Shown piece after piece: positions 14,035-28,179 of a DNA stretch of 64,000 nt. The stretch comes from Aquila chrysaetos chrysaetos (Eukaryota; Chordata; Aves; Accipitriformes; Accipitridae). The stretch spans positions 50,966,505-51,030,504 of the forward strand of contig NC_044009.1 in the NCBI RefSeq assembly GCF_900496995.4. The letters are read 5' to 3'. Positions within the stretch are counted from its first letter, which is position 1. Every line of letters begins with the position of its first letter. Under the pieces are notes generated by a model. That model made no database searches and was not told the origin of the DNA. It saw only the letters and a program-made list of their open reading frames with translations. The translations under genes were made by a program, and so were the position numbers.

Positions 14035-17000
14035 CTCCTCTACCCCAGCCATTAAAAAAATGTTTTAATGCATCTAAAGACTGTAAGTATTAAGATATGG
14101 CGAAAAAAAAAAATCAAACTGAGTATTTCTGTATATCAGCATTACATATTTCAGAACCGAAATTTTCCTCTACTGTTCTATTAACCCATTTTAAGCTGAA
14201 AACACAGTTGAAAATAACTAAGTCAAATACCAGAAATGATCCTCCATGTATATTTTACTTAGTCTGTAATGAGTGTTTCTGAATGCTTAACTGAACATTC
14301 ATAATAAAGTAGCACGTAATTAGACTTCTGAATTTCAAGTTGATTTTTCAATATTTATGTGAATCACATGACATTATCTTTTATATCAGGTGCTAACTAT
14401 CAAAAATGACTGAGAAAGATTAGCAACACAGCAGGGTTTCTTGTTGCTGTGTCTTTTGAATCCAGGTGAGGTTGAATCCTTAAATGTTATCAAAGCACTC
14501 CCAGTTTACTTTGAAATCTAAGCAACCTAAAAATAAGCTAAAACAATTTCTGTTAAAGAAAAAGTGTATAGTAAACTTATTTCAAAAAAGAAACTTCATA
14601 GCAGAACAAATAATCTCTTAGGCAGGGGATGCTGGATGTGAAAAAAGATGATCTGCCATTAGAAAAGCTCTATTTTATAACAAACTATGTATCTTTTAAA
14701 AATATGTAAAAATATCTTTTTGTCTCATTTAAAAGAAACAGGGATTAAAAATAATCTGTTCTGCCAATGATAACCTATTTTTAAACTAAATTCTATTTAC
14801 TTCCTGTATATGCTATCATTGTTTACTTAAAGTGGCTTATAAAGATGCAAAACAAAAAAATAGCATTAGAATACTAAATTAGTAATTGTTCAGTGGATGC
14901 ACTGCATTTTCTTTTCCTCAAATTACCATTGACTTTTAACAAGATACAGTTGTATTACTGGATTTATTACAAGAAAGATTGCGGGAACTTTGAGGTCCCA
15001 AGAGCCTCCCAAAATGATGGGAGAGGAGGAAAAAGTGAAGCTCTGTGTCACCACGTACCAGAACCAGTTGGGTGCAGAAGAGGAAGTACTTTGTGTTTCT
15101 AAAGGATGCATTCTCCTCCATGCTTGTTAATTCAATGGGAGACTGAGATGACTACATCCGTGACACTATCCTATTAATTTCACTAGCTGTTTTCTCATTT
15201 CTTGGGGTGAGGATTATTGCTATGCTTTCCCAGTTAGTGATAATAGTCCCATTCCTAAATAATACCACAGAGGCAGGCAAAGAAAAGAGAAGCAGCATTA
15301 GTAAGAGTGTTTGAGATGAAATGAGGAGAATTAGTACAAAATAGTCCAAAACAGAAAAGCACTAGACCACAAGATGAGACTTGTTTCATTATCTGTAAGT
15401 AGCACGATGTGTAGGAGCATATAAAGTGTGGCTACATTTCAAATATAAAAATATTACCATGAGGCTTCTCCCTCCCACTCTATTATACTCTCCAAGAGAA
15501 AAGAGAGTAGGTAGACAATGAAATTCTTAGTTCACTGCCAAGAATTCCAGTGCAAACAAATTATCAAGAGAATCAGATAAGAATAATGATGTGATATTGA
15601 TAGAGAAAGCAGAAGCTCGGTATAAATTAAAGTTTAAAATAAACTGTAGGAGTGACAGAAGGAAAAGGTAAAAAAGCAGGCAGAGAAAAAGATCTGTATT
15701 TTGATAGAGAAAAGGGTATGTACATCCTGTACATACTACTGGTAACAGCATGGACAAACAGATCTCACATTGTAGGCAGTCTCCTCCTTAGATAACAAGA
15801 GCATCAGGAATACAAGACACCACTTATGTAAAAAAGCAGTATGTTCAGCAGAAAATAGTTCCTAATTGCCAAAGTTAGTCACTTGGAAAATAACCTGCAC
15901 TAAACTATACTAGTATTTGTACTAAACAAGGAAGAGCAAATAGGTTTATTCTACTGTTTCAAAGTTTAAGATTTCAGTAGCTCAGGCCATTTTGCTTAGC
16001 TCGTGGGAATATTACCATAGTCTCCTGAACTGCAACACACAAGTAGAAGTATTTTTACCCTGCCTGGCTTACTTTCCAAGGTTATCTAGTCTGAAGTGAT
16101 CAGGTATGAAATCAGAATTCTCCTTCACAGGCCGTTTTGAACAGTCTCAGTGATCATTTCAATTGACCTAGTTTTCCTCCTTCTAGATACTCATGCTTCA
16201 TGGTATCTTACTCTGACGTATCTCACACAATTCTGCAGGGAATTCCCAGAAAGATACATCCCCACTCAAGGACACAGATTTACTTAGCCTGCTGTAAATG
16301 CAAGTACCAAGAAATGTTGATCATTCCAACAAAGACAAAGAAATAGTATATGGAAATCTGCAAAATTATAAAAAGATGATTTTGTTTGGTTGCAAGTCAA
16401 ATTTAATCAGTTCAATGAATTGGCAACAGTATTGTACGTAATCACAGAATCAGCACTAAATGAAAGTTGTATCAGAAGACCCAAGGGAATTCAAATGAAT
16501 GATTATTGAAAGGTGGAGTAACTGAAAGAAAATGAAAAAATTGAGGGAGAACAGGCTGCTTTACCATCATACAGGAACACCTAAAAACTTACAAAATAGA
16601 AACACTATAATAAAAGGCAAAAGAGCTTACAGGCAGACAGTCGTTTAGCCATCACCAAAGCAATCAAATGCTGATTAGCTTACTCTTGACTAGAGAACTG
16701 ACCATACAGATGCTTGGTTTTAAGCATGAAGAAATCACACCTACTAAAGAACATCCATATTGAACTTGCTCCCACTTAAAGCAAAGATGCTCTAAGATGA
16801 AAAGCCAAGGACTTAAAAAATATCACCCAAACTCCTGAAGATATGAACAGAACTTATTAAAACATTTTATATTTTTTTCCATACAAAAGAAGATTCTGCC
16901 TTTAGAAATTACATGCTTTCCAGCTCTACAACTAGTTTATTACATGGAGAAAAGTAAAATTGCAGTATAGCTCTGTCCTTCATTCTTAACCAAGATAAAT

Positions 17001-18959
17001 GATCAGAACTGAAATTAAGCCATTAACATGGATACTTTTGAATGTTGTCTTAAAACAAAAAGGGGAAAATGAAAAAAAAAGTATTGCTTTGTATATAGTA
17101 ATGAATCACACCTAACCTAAAAAAAAAAAAAAAATACATTATCATCAGAGGAAAAAAATATTTAAAAATACTGATGACTCTTTCACATTTTACACACCTT
17201 AACACAAAAAAAGCATACTATGTAGAAATTTGTAACTCACAAAAGCAAAATTTCTGTTACTCAAAGAAGACATGAGCCAGATTTCATGAAGCCAGGAAGG
17301 TCTTCGCTATCATTTATTTCCCTATCTTTTATTTTATATATACTATTTTATTGTATATGAGGGCCAGTATATGCTTTGAGATACAGTGATAAGGTGCATA
17401 TATGCATACAGGTTGAAGTATACTACAGAGTTATGTATTTCAACAAAAAGAAACCTTAGAAAGTGAATTGTCCAGCTCTGCAGCCTTTCTAAAGGCTGAG
17501 AATTTACACACCACCTTTCATGCTTCTTGTTCCCCCTTGCTAGACTGCCTGTAATGCTTATACATTTAAACAAGTACTGGGTCTTATTACCAGCTGGGCT
17601 GATTCTCAGTGCGTACTGACCATTGAAAGTTAGAATTTTTTTTATCTTTTGTGGTCGATAGATCCATGATACTTCTGAATAGGACACTGCTTCTTAGGCC
17701 CAAACTTAATATAACAGTATTCACAAAAGTATGCATTTTTAAATCATCTGGATTGCTACCATTGCAAACACATGCTTATGTTTATTGTACCATATCCTCA
17801 CAGCCATTCATCTTTGTCTGATTTGCAACTTCTCATTAACATGAAATATTCTAAGATACCCTCAGATAAACCCCAAAGAAAGCATTTGTTGATACTTTCA
17901 TTGAAAGTGCATTGATTTTCCCTGTCTACATCAAATACTACAAAATGAGTGAACGTACTCACCATTCTCCACCCACCGCATAACAAGTTAATTGTAGAGT
18001 GGTTGAATCTTTACCACAGTCAGAGCTATAAATAAAACCTTACTGAAAATACTAAATATATATGCTCTAATTTTCTGTGTACGTGCTTATGTTTCGTATC
18101 CAACAATAGACGAAAAAGAGCAAAAAGAATGATGTTGAAGCATTTTACAGTTTTTGGTTCTCCTATGCTAATTTGACCTGACTTGAAATCTAATGATTTA
18201 ATAAGTATAATGGTGGAGAACTACACAGGGAAACATTAACCCTCTTATTTATTTTGTTAAGTAGGTCTACTGGGGTCTTTCTGGGACACCTGAATAAAGG
18301 ATGTGTGCACTGGGTAGGTCACAGTTTGGCTTCTGAATTCATACAGAGGAATGTTATTTTATAAAACCTCCTTACTTCTTAACATAGCTACAGATACTCA
18401 ACAAAACTTGAAATTAAGGGAATAGTAGATCTACAAATCAATCACACATTACTTTCATTAAAGAAGTAATAACTGTAAGATCAGAAAACATTACTCAGCA
18501 TCAGGGTAAGAGCAAATCCAAAGATCTTTGAAGTAAAGCCTCATGTCCACAGAGCCGGCGGGTGAAGGTGGCCAACAGTGAGAAGTCCTCAGATGCGCCA
18601 GTAATGATATAGTTACAATGGTTTTCTACGAGCCAGTTCATAAAAAGTACATATTGAAATGCACCTTATTTATTTACAAAGTATTTGTCATTATTGTATA
18701 CATAGAATTTCTTGGAGCTACATGAGTTGGGTGTCAAGTCCTGTTCTATTGCAATAGGTTCACTCTACAAGTTCCACAGGACAGGGTACCTATGTTAAAG
18801 CCGATGGAATTTCACATGTCTATCTCGGCCCATCCTTATATCTAGTTTTATCTGGAGTATTCAGCAATTGCCTTTACCCACATAACGCAATTAAATCTGA
18901 ATAACCTAGGTACAGTCAAATGGCCATGGAAGGTAAAGATTTTATGTTAGCTGTTTCTC

Positions 18960-18982
18960 AAAAAAAAAAAAAAAAAAAAAAA
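18960..18982. repeat. A homopolymer (23 bp)
   Basis: The run of 23 A has no identifiable retroelement body immediately 5' of it on the + strand. It is probably a length-variable microsatellite. Confidence 0.8.
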
Positions 18983-20530
18983 GACTAAAAGGTCTGAAGG
19001 ATCACCTATGTCAGCAGTCAACCATATCAATAAAGTTTGACATAAATGTCTGGAACTCATAGAAACTAATGCTAAAAACAGTTTTACTAAGAGCAGCTAT
19101 GGAGTCCGCATAACATGAATGTTACATGGATTTGTAAAAATAAAGTGATTCTTTAGTACTTCAAGTAATATTACACTTTTAAAAATAAAAAATGTAACAT
19201 ACCACTAATGTTTTACACGTATATACTACTTAAACGCAGAAGTTATTATACAATTAGAGTAGTACTGTAAGTAGTACAGTAGTACAAGCCTTTGACTCTT
19301 TCTATTTAACAACACCAGAAATTTGCATTGTTTTTTGGAAGTGTCTGTATTACATTAAAGGATGTTTAGGCAAAGTTTTTAAGCATTGTGTTTATTACAT
19401 AATTTGGTTTTAAGGAGTTATACTTTTCTGATTCTTTAAGCTCTTTATAACTCCCTCATCTCATTTGCACTGCTGGAGATCTTTAAACCCACTCTCTTCA
19501 TAGTTAAAAACAATGTAACAAGATTAGGCTGAGCGCCAACAAAATCAACTGTGTGCCAACCAGTCTTCTGAATTCTAATTAGAACATCATTTGTATTAAC
19601 CTCCATTTTCTAACATAAGGACAATACTATTATTTCTATGATTATATCAGTGAAGTAATTATCTATTCCAGGAATATATTGCAAGATAGAAACAATAAAA
19701 TGTTATACTAATAGGACAACTTGTAGGAAGTTATTAATAGGCAATTATTCCACAAAACTATATATTAATCTAAAAATGTTTAACAGAAATGCAATAAAGA
19801 GATAGCCATTCATACTCAAGAAGAATTTGATAAACAAGAGTACATACAAGAGTATTTATGTCCTAATCTACTGAAAAATCTTTCTAGCTGGGCAAGGAAT
19901 TACTATGCTTTCACCTTTTCTGACTACCTTTACCATCTATATCATAACCTATTCTAAAGAGAGCACAGCTTTTTCAGTCAGCCTTGAAAAATATTTTATT
20001 TTCAGCCTCTAACTTAAGAATGACAAACATTGCTCTTTGTTTTATTCAACTGTTAGGACAAATCAGATTACCTAGTTTACATGTGCTTAGTATATGCGCA
20101 TATTACTAAAATAAACGATCACAACTATTCTATATATAAAATAAATATGTATAGTCTCCTTTTATTTTTGTTGAAATAAGACATTAAATATCTTTCATTA
20201 ACAAAATAAAATCTAAAAAGTTTTCATTAAAAACACACACATAGATTGGAAACGTGGTCTAGAAATGAAATTAAAAGCTTGTTAGATATATGTTGTATAT
20301 GAATCCTCTAAAACCCCCAAATCTATTTAGCTACCAACTAAACACATTTAATGCTTAAAAATGCTTTCCTTTCATTAGATCAAGTATGCAATCTCTATTC
20401 CGAACGCTGGTAATGCTGCTCTCTCCTGTCACTTTGCATGTCATTCCTTGAAGTATTCTTTTTCTAATATTTCATGAACAATCTAGGTGTCAGATGTCTG
20501 CTCTAGTCTAACCTCTGTCTCCCTTTCACA

Positions 20531-20585
20531 GGGAAGATCTCCAGAGGCCCCTTCCAACCTCAACTGTTCTGTACAATTCTGATTC
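20531..20585 (+). mobile_element. CR1 LINE 3' end fragment
   Basis: The sequence GATCTCCAGAGGCCCCTTCC followed by AACCTCAACTGTTCTGTACA and ATTCTGATTC matches the well-known 3' end of avian CR1, which reads GGTCCCTTCCAACC and ends in an ATTCTATG repeat. The insertion is in + orientation and is 5'-truncated, as usual for CR1. The 5' boundary may lie somewhat earlier. Confidence 0.75.
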
Positions 20586-23500
20586 CCTCATACCCTACAT
20601 GTACCTCTCCAAATTCCTCTTATGTTTTCACTATTGTACTTTCTGGGTTAATCTTATAAGCTGTATTGAGACTGCTTCCCCAATACATTTGTGATGAATT
20701 TGGCTTGGAGACCAATTTGGCACTGGGTCAAATTTTAGGGTATTTCATTATTACCATGTGATCCGTAACACTGAGACATTAAGGAAAGCATTTTTACTAA
20801 AAGGTAAATTTTGTAGAAGGGTATTATTTGGTGAGCAATCTCTTCAAAATCCAACAAAGGCCCCTAGAATACCAGCGAGAACACTTCTTCATATGAAAGA
20901 CTAAATTTTAAAACCAAAACCAATGCACAGATTTTAATGCAAAAATTGCAATACCTTAATGAACTTACAAGAAAATTCTGTGACTTAAATAAGATACTAT
21001 TATGACTCTCTTGTATTAAAAAGAGCTTGAAAAGCATGCATTGAAATAAATATTAAAAATATACTTACAGCAATAATTTACCTAACTACCACTGGTGAAA
21101 TTAAAATAACGTTCATACTTTAAACAGAAAATTACCTAAACCTGTATTATCAATAGTTATGTAAACTCACTGAAACCTATGGCACTGTGCAAAATAAACT
21201 TAACAAACCCAACATAAACTAGGGATGTATGGAATGCATGTGTTTATCATAATACATTTACCACAGTAGAATCATATATTAACATGAAACTCAAAGTGTG
21301 AAAACACTTATGGTGCATGTTTTAGCAGTTGTTTTTCAATGAAGATGCTATTTTTCATTCTATATAAAGACAGACCAAAAAAATGAAATTATAAAAATCC
21401 TTTTAGGTCCACTATCTTAGAACAAATAAGCTCAGCTTCTAACAAGACAGGTCAAAACTTTCAAGAGATTATTAATTGTGCATCAAGTTATGGGTGTACA
21501 GTTTGAATCATATTTCCACGTGGTAGTGACCAATACTGCCTGAAAAAACATTAAGTACTTCACAGGACATCTCAAGCTGAGCACCAAAATTGTTTATCAT
21601 CTATGAGAATTTAACTACGTATCTTCTTTGCAGACAGAGCAGATAAAAGTATTTTGTGCAAGGAAAGGCTCTTCTCATAAAAACAGTCATGAAAATATCT
21701 TTGAGTATTATATAAACTCATTTCTCTACCATATAATTTATTATATGACACAAACTCATTTATACAACAATAACAATTGTGCTATGCAATTGTTTATGCA
21801 AAAGTATAAGAATATAATACCTGAAAAACTAAAATACAAAAATTGGTTTCAAAATCTCAATGCCTGATCTGCCAATAAAACTACTACATATTTAATGATT
21901 TTGATCTAGGATATTGAAAATACTCCTCATTTATTTTCAAGGTAACATTACTTCATAGAATAAACATAGAATATCAGTACTATCCAGAAGCAGGATGAAC
22001 AGAAGCAATGAGACCAAAACAATGACACATTTTTACTTAAAAAACAAATAGAAATTTACAGTTAGCAATGTAAGGCTGCAATACAGTTCCTTTATTCTAA
22101 TACCATGAAAGACATGATTACCAAATATCATTACGGAATCACCTCTTTATGTTTAAGGATTGGTAGGGGTTCTATTACCTTATATTCAACATTATAGTCC
22201 CATACTTTAAAAAATTACTTTGTTGCCTTTGGAAATGAGTACTGCAAGACAAGGAGTACTGTAATAAATATGCAGAGATGGGTATTGAAACCATTCTATC
22301 CTAGCACTGGTCCTCACACATTTCAGTGAGAAATAAGAAGTCACAGAGTAAGGAACAGCCACCTGCAGTACTACAAGCAAATCAAAGCAACTTCAGTATT
22401 TCCAATGGGCCTCTTAACAATTTTGCAGGTTCTTGCTAAAGGCCTGTCTCTTACATTTATACACAGCATGAGAGGTCAAGAAGCAACAACTACCTCTGAT
22501 ATATAAGTCTCTTAGAGATGAGTTTGGGAATCCAACTATTCAAAAGTTCAGTTTCTTTATCTTGCTCCTACTTTTTGCAAAAGATTTTATTTCCTCAGGA
22601 ATTTTTCACAGGAGTCAGGAGAACAAAGACACTGGAAAGACATGACTGGGAAGGAAAGAAGGTTAGGGAAAAGAAATGTTAGAAAAAGAGTGTAAGTTGC
22701 AGGCTTAACAAGGCTGAGAGAAGAGGTTGCAAGGAAGAAAAGTGGGAGGATGCCACAGCAGACAAACCAACCCTGTTCTACAGATTGCTGTGGAGAACCT
22801 CATAGACTCTGTCAGCCAAGTGGTAAATACATATGGGAACTTGTTGCTTAAGGCTTAATCAAGCTCAGCTGTAACAAAACCTTTTTCAACTATTTTTAAA
22901 GCCTTTCAGAATTTATAATGCTTTGGTTGGTGTTTTACAAGTCACTGGGCTCAATTTCATTTAAGAAGTTCACTTCTATTTTTGAATACTCTTAAAGACA
23001 ACCATATGACTGGAACTTCCACTTGATTCTCCCCAAAAGTATATTGCCTCTGCAGCTCATTTTAACACTGAGCAGAACAATCTTACATTTTAATGCATTC
23101 AGAACTAGGTAAAGTTCCTTCCACAAGAAAATATGATTGATTGTTACAATGACAGTAATTGCATTTTAGTAAAAGTAACCATTATGGTAATTTTCCTCTG
23201 GAAAGAGACATTTAACTAACTTAAGTAACTTGTTACTTTTCAACACATTAACTTTGGCAAATTTAACATTACAAACCTACAGAGTTCACAGACACAACAA
23301 CATGCATCACTTAGGGAGTGTGCACACTTTTTTCCATTCTATATATCAAGTAGTGTTTCCAAATAGTATAAGCTAACAAAATGTGCATACATTACACAGC
23401 ATTAATTAAACTGTTAAGAGGAGCTACAGTACATCTATTGCCAAGTCTCCTGTTTAAAAATTCTGACTTCAAAGTAGCAAACTTCAGATCATTATGAGAT

Positions 23501-26500
23501 ACTAATTCCTAAGCATCTACAAAGATAAAATGTCAACTCCAAGAAAACCATAATAAAAGATCTTCGTAAAGCAAAACAGATCAACAGTAACTCATGACAC
23601 ACCTCTAAGAGGGTGAATGACAGACACAGAAAAACACTCATAGTGCAAAAAACTGTATGGAACTCTATAGCAATAGATCACAACACAAGAGAGAAGCAAT
23701 TTCTGCAACAGACTACCTGTTACATCACAAAGTTACATCACAAGTTACTAAAACCCAATATTAACATTTAATTTCATGCATTGCTTCCAAGCACTACTTG
23801 AATACTAGTTAGAAACTAACCACTAAGAAGTCTGTAGCACTGCAGTTATGAAAGAGGTGCATTATTTTTTCCAACCTGCTGTTTATAAACATTCAATGCA
23901 ACTTAGGTCATAGTAGCTTCTTATTAAAAGTGTAGTTTCTGATAATTAAGAACTACATCATAAAATAATTTAAGCATCCAGGTTTTGTTTCATACTACTT
24001 CACATGAGTTAAAATAAAAAAACTCCACTTTTAAAGTTGTTCAAGATAATAATCATTCCTTATGCTTTAAAGGGATTCTAAACTGGTTAAATTTCCATAC
24101 TACTGAACATTTTTACACTAGAAAAGAACTGAAATTAGTCTAGATTGAAATTTTGGTTTTAAGAAATTTCCTTCAAATGGAAATATTAAAAATTTGAACT
24201 TCAATAAATCAGATTTAAAATTTTCGCTTCAACTCTCCTAGCTTCCCTGAAGAAACAGTTTTTGTACCTCTGGCTCCTTCTACCTCCTATACTCTGTTTG
24301 AATTGCATATATTGTTTATGGTGCAGCATTGCGTGTTTGCAACTTGAGTTTTCATATACGAAGTTGCAAGGAGAAGTAAATCCTAGTTTTTACAATAATT
24401 TTTCCTCAGCCCAGCACCCTGTTGGAAAACTAATCTGCTCCTCTGTTTTTTCACACCTTGCGAATGAAATACCATTAGATAACTCAACATAAGAAGGCTT
24501 TCTTTTTCTTCCCCCCCACCCCCCTAGTCAAAGGAGTGCTATTATAGAGGAGGCTATGCTTCCATGCTTACAGTATCTTGGCTGGCAGGTCTAGACTAAC
24601 AGGTTCTGTCCCCCATATCATCAGTAGTGGCACACTCCTCCCTTCTGAAAATTGCTGACTTTTCAGCTATGTTAATTCAACTATTTCAATATGAAATCCT
24701 CTATTCTGTATTTTAAGAGGATTTTTTTTAACTGATTTAGATTAAGGAGCTTCAGTTTAAACTGTGATTTAAGTATTTAGCTGGAACAGCCAATGGTTTT
24801 ACCCTCCTCTTATTTAAAGATTCCAGTTATACTTTTAAGATAAAATAACATAGATGCTATAAGGTGCAGCAACCTTCCAGATAATTTTAGATAAACCCTT
24901 CATTTTTCTTTCTTTTTCATTTTTTTTAGAAAGAAATTACACCTGTAAATTGGTAAATGATTTTTTTTTGCTTTTATAACTGAAAACATTAAGTTGCAAA
25001 CTCTTAGTGAAAGAAAAGCCAGAACCCTTGAATAATCAGAACGAACTGGAAATTCACATAGTTCAAGAAATCTTTCTTTCAAATACTTTCAATATTAAAA
25101 TCTTTCCACTACTGTTCATCTTCTACTACACTATAATGGAAGAACATTTAAGAAAATTTCAAAAGTAGTTTGGTTGATCAAAGATAAAGTGAAATTAGAA
25201 ATACATCAGTGACTGACACACAAACAGCAATAACCTAGAGCACATGTTAAGAGCTTACTAACACCCATTCTACCATGGAATTTTGTAAGACTATTTTTAT
25301 GAGGCAGTGTCCTAGTTACTTTTGAGAAGAGGAGGAAACTTACATTTTAAACAGAATTGGCAGTCGACCTCTATAATTAGTCCTTTACCTTTTCCATATC
25401 TTCTACAAGCTACATTCCTGAACTTTGCTTTGCAGAGTGTAGGACTTAATTCTTGAATATTAGCTGAAGAAATTAATGATTTTGTAGTGTCTTTGCAGTT
25501 CCAGAGGTGATGTGCTTTACTGGATGCAACTCAGAATAATGTCTTGATCTTTGAACAGATGTTTAGGTTAACTGTTAAAAAAACCACAAACAAAACCACC
25601 AATCAGCGGTGCAGCACAACTTTTCCCTGCCCATCTCCACACACTGCCTTTGACAGAACCACTGCCTATTTGCTGTAAAGAAAGGTCTGTGCTGGTCAGG
25701 TCACCTTACAGGACCTCCAAAGAGAGACCGCAGCTGGGAAGAGAAACCTTCCAGTGGAGCTCTGCTCAGCAAAGGGACACCTTTTACAGCTACAGCAGAT
25801 CGCCATGCGGCACCACAGCCTCTTTCCATCCTTTGCTTCAAGCATCTGAGGTCAGAGAGAAGCAGCAGCTGTGGTGCAAGCTCGCAATGTATTAGATAAA
25901 AGTGCCAAGCAGACAAATACAAATTGGGACTTATATGAATAACTCTTGCACATAATGCATTAAATTTGGCAGGCTTATAGTGGAAAGATGGGGAAAAAAT
26001 AACATAACTAGTATTTGCATTGTACTAAAAGATTACTTAAATTAAGGAGAATTTCTCTCAAAAAAAAAAGCATTTAATTTTTCTTGAACTAGCTGTAATT
26101 GTCTCAGAAATTCCAAGCAATACAGAAGTATGCATAAATACTATGTAAGACCTGTAAGACTAACGAAAGGAGTTGATGCAACTAACCACGATCCATAATT
26201 TTATTCTCATGTCCAACAATGTAATAAATGAGACGTGAATGCATTTTCTAGTATGTAATTTGGGATGAGTGAAACTCTGTAATTCTTTGTAATCCAAAGA
26301 TAAACCACTTATGAAACACATAAATTATCTTAGCACAGTTTTGGAGAAAAGGAATGAGCTACTTAAACTGTCAGATTGTAACACTGACAAGCACAATTCA
26401 TCTAAGTCCTGTATTTTTCTCCAATTGTTTTGTTGCATAAATACTAAATGTAACTACCAAATATAGAAAATACCTGTTGTGAGAGGTTTTTAGAGGGTAG

Positions 26501-28159
26501 AAAAATATTTTAGTGGGTGTGGAAATGTGTGTTGGTTAGACACAGTTTGGATCAAAGAAGGTACAACTTCAAGTTCTTTAGAGAAAAATGGTTAAAGGCA
26601 GGCAGGTGAAATAAGACAAAATTAGTCCAAGGCCACACACCCTGGGTTCTATCCAAGGTGTGTCCTAGGAGTCAGGGCATAAAAAGATGTCCATTAAGCC
26701 TCCTTTAGAACAGTGGTTTAGCAAGGAGCCACAATTTAAACTGCAATTCCACAAGTCCTTTAAACCAGCCCTTGCATCAAAAAAGCGGCTCCTGGTTTTC
26801 TTCACACATTTCTTGTGGTCTGAACACCAGGAAGGTGAAGACCTTCAAGCCAGCATAAATATTTGTGAGGCTAGGAATGAAGTAAGTTCAGAAACTAGTT
26901 TAAAGCTAATGTTTTGTTTTGGTTTGTTCACTGGGCTAGTTTTAACCCAAATCATTTGCCCAATCAATTAAGTGTGCAGCTGCAAGAACACTTGTGCAGG
27001 GCAGGGCAGGGCATCTCTTGGCTTATGCTGGCTTAAAGTGTTTGTGGAAGTACCGCGTGAGTGTAACTAAAGATCTGCTATAGTCTAACTCTGCTAATAA
27101 TCCACAAATGCCATTCCAGAACACAGGAATAGTTAAAGCATATAAATGGCCTTGCCATGTGCCTTGCATAGGGGCCTAGCAGAGGAAAGCTTAGAAATTG
27201 CTGTAAAAGCATGAAAAATACGTAAGTTTTGAGGTAACTGTATGTTCCAAGAACAAGGACAAAAATCTGAATCCCAAGTCACTTGCACCACAGTATGATT
27301 GATGATAACATGATAAATGTACTTACCAGACCTCTCCCAATGCAGCTTCTGTGAAAAAGCTGATGACACACTGCATTCTCCCCACCTCTCTAACCCTAAC
27401 CTGTCCTGCCATCATTTGATCCTCTTCGAACCTGTCTGTAGTCTGCAACTTTTCCTCTCTATAGTGAGGCCACTTCGAAGCCTTTCAGTCTCTGCTTAAA
27501 ATTTCCAGTGATGCTCCAAAGGTAACAGAGAATCAAACCGAAGTAACACCAGAAATACCAGAAGAATCAAGATGGAAATGACACTCTGACTTTCCTGCTA
27601 CTACTTCATTGTAATATAAAGACTAGCCACAAACCATCTGAATGCTGTTATTGTATGATTTCACAAAAAGCTGGACTGGACACATGCATATCCATAAGCA
27701 TTGTCTTTACTTGGAACAACAAGTTTACTGCATCAGTGTATTCTACATTGTCTACTCTGTTTGAACAGTTTATCTTCATTGCTACATTGACATAGCAATT
27801 CTACCAAAGTATTAGCTATTCCAAGTATTAGGAACTACCTATTAGAACTTGCATTAAAAAATTATTTTCATGCTGATTTGCCACCTGTTGTACATAATAT
27901 TTTCATTTTATCTACCTATTTTTAAGAAACTTTTGATAAAAAGATTGTAATTACATTCTAGTCAAATAAAAAAAATATTTGCCAAAAAAAGCATGTCTTT
28001 ATCTGATACAGATCTGAAGTAGAATTTAAGCAAAGCAATAATGTAGAAGAATAATCACCTGCTAACATATGTACACAGACATACAACATATATTGTGCAT
28101 ATCCCACTAAGTTTTTCTCAGGTGGGAATCAGCTAATAGGGCTTAAAGGTAAGAGCATG

Positions 28160-28179
28160 CTATTATTTAAAAATAATAG
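28160..28179. repeat. AT-rich palindrome (9-bp arms, 2-bp centre)
   Basis: CTATTATTT and AAATAATAG are perfect inverted arms around AA. Short AT palindromes arise often by chance at this composition, so no function is claimed. Confidence 0.5.

Larger units (their letters stand above)
10046..20530. other. 5' intergenic DNA, no gene seen
   Basis: AT-rich sequence without supported exons. The longest frames are 114 codons (minus, 17343-17687) and about 90 codons elsewhere, with no recognisable domains. It contains a short AC-AGTTA-type local repeat at 10092-10158, an imperfect inverted repeat at 13961-14034, and A tracts at 17119-17134 and 18960-18982. Confidence 0.7.
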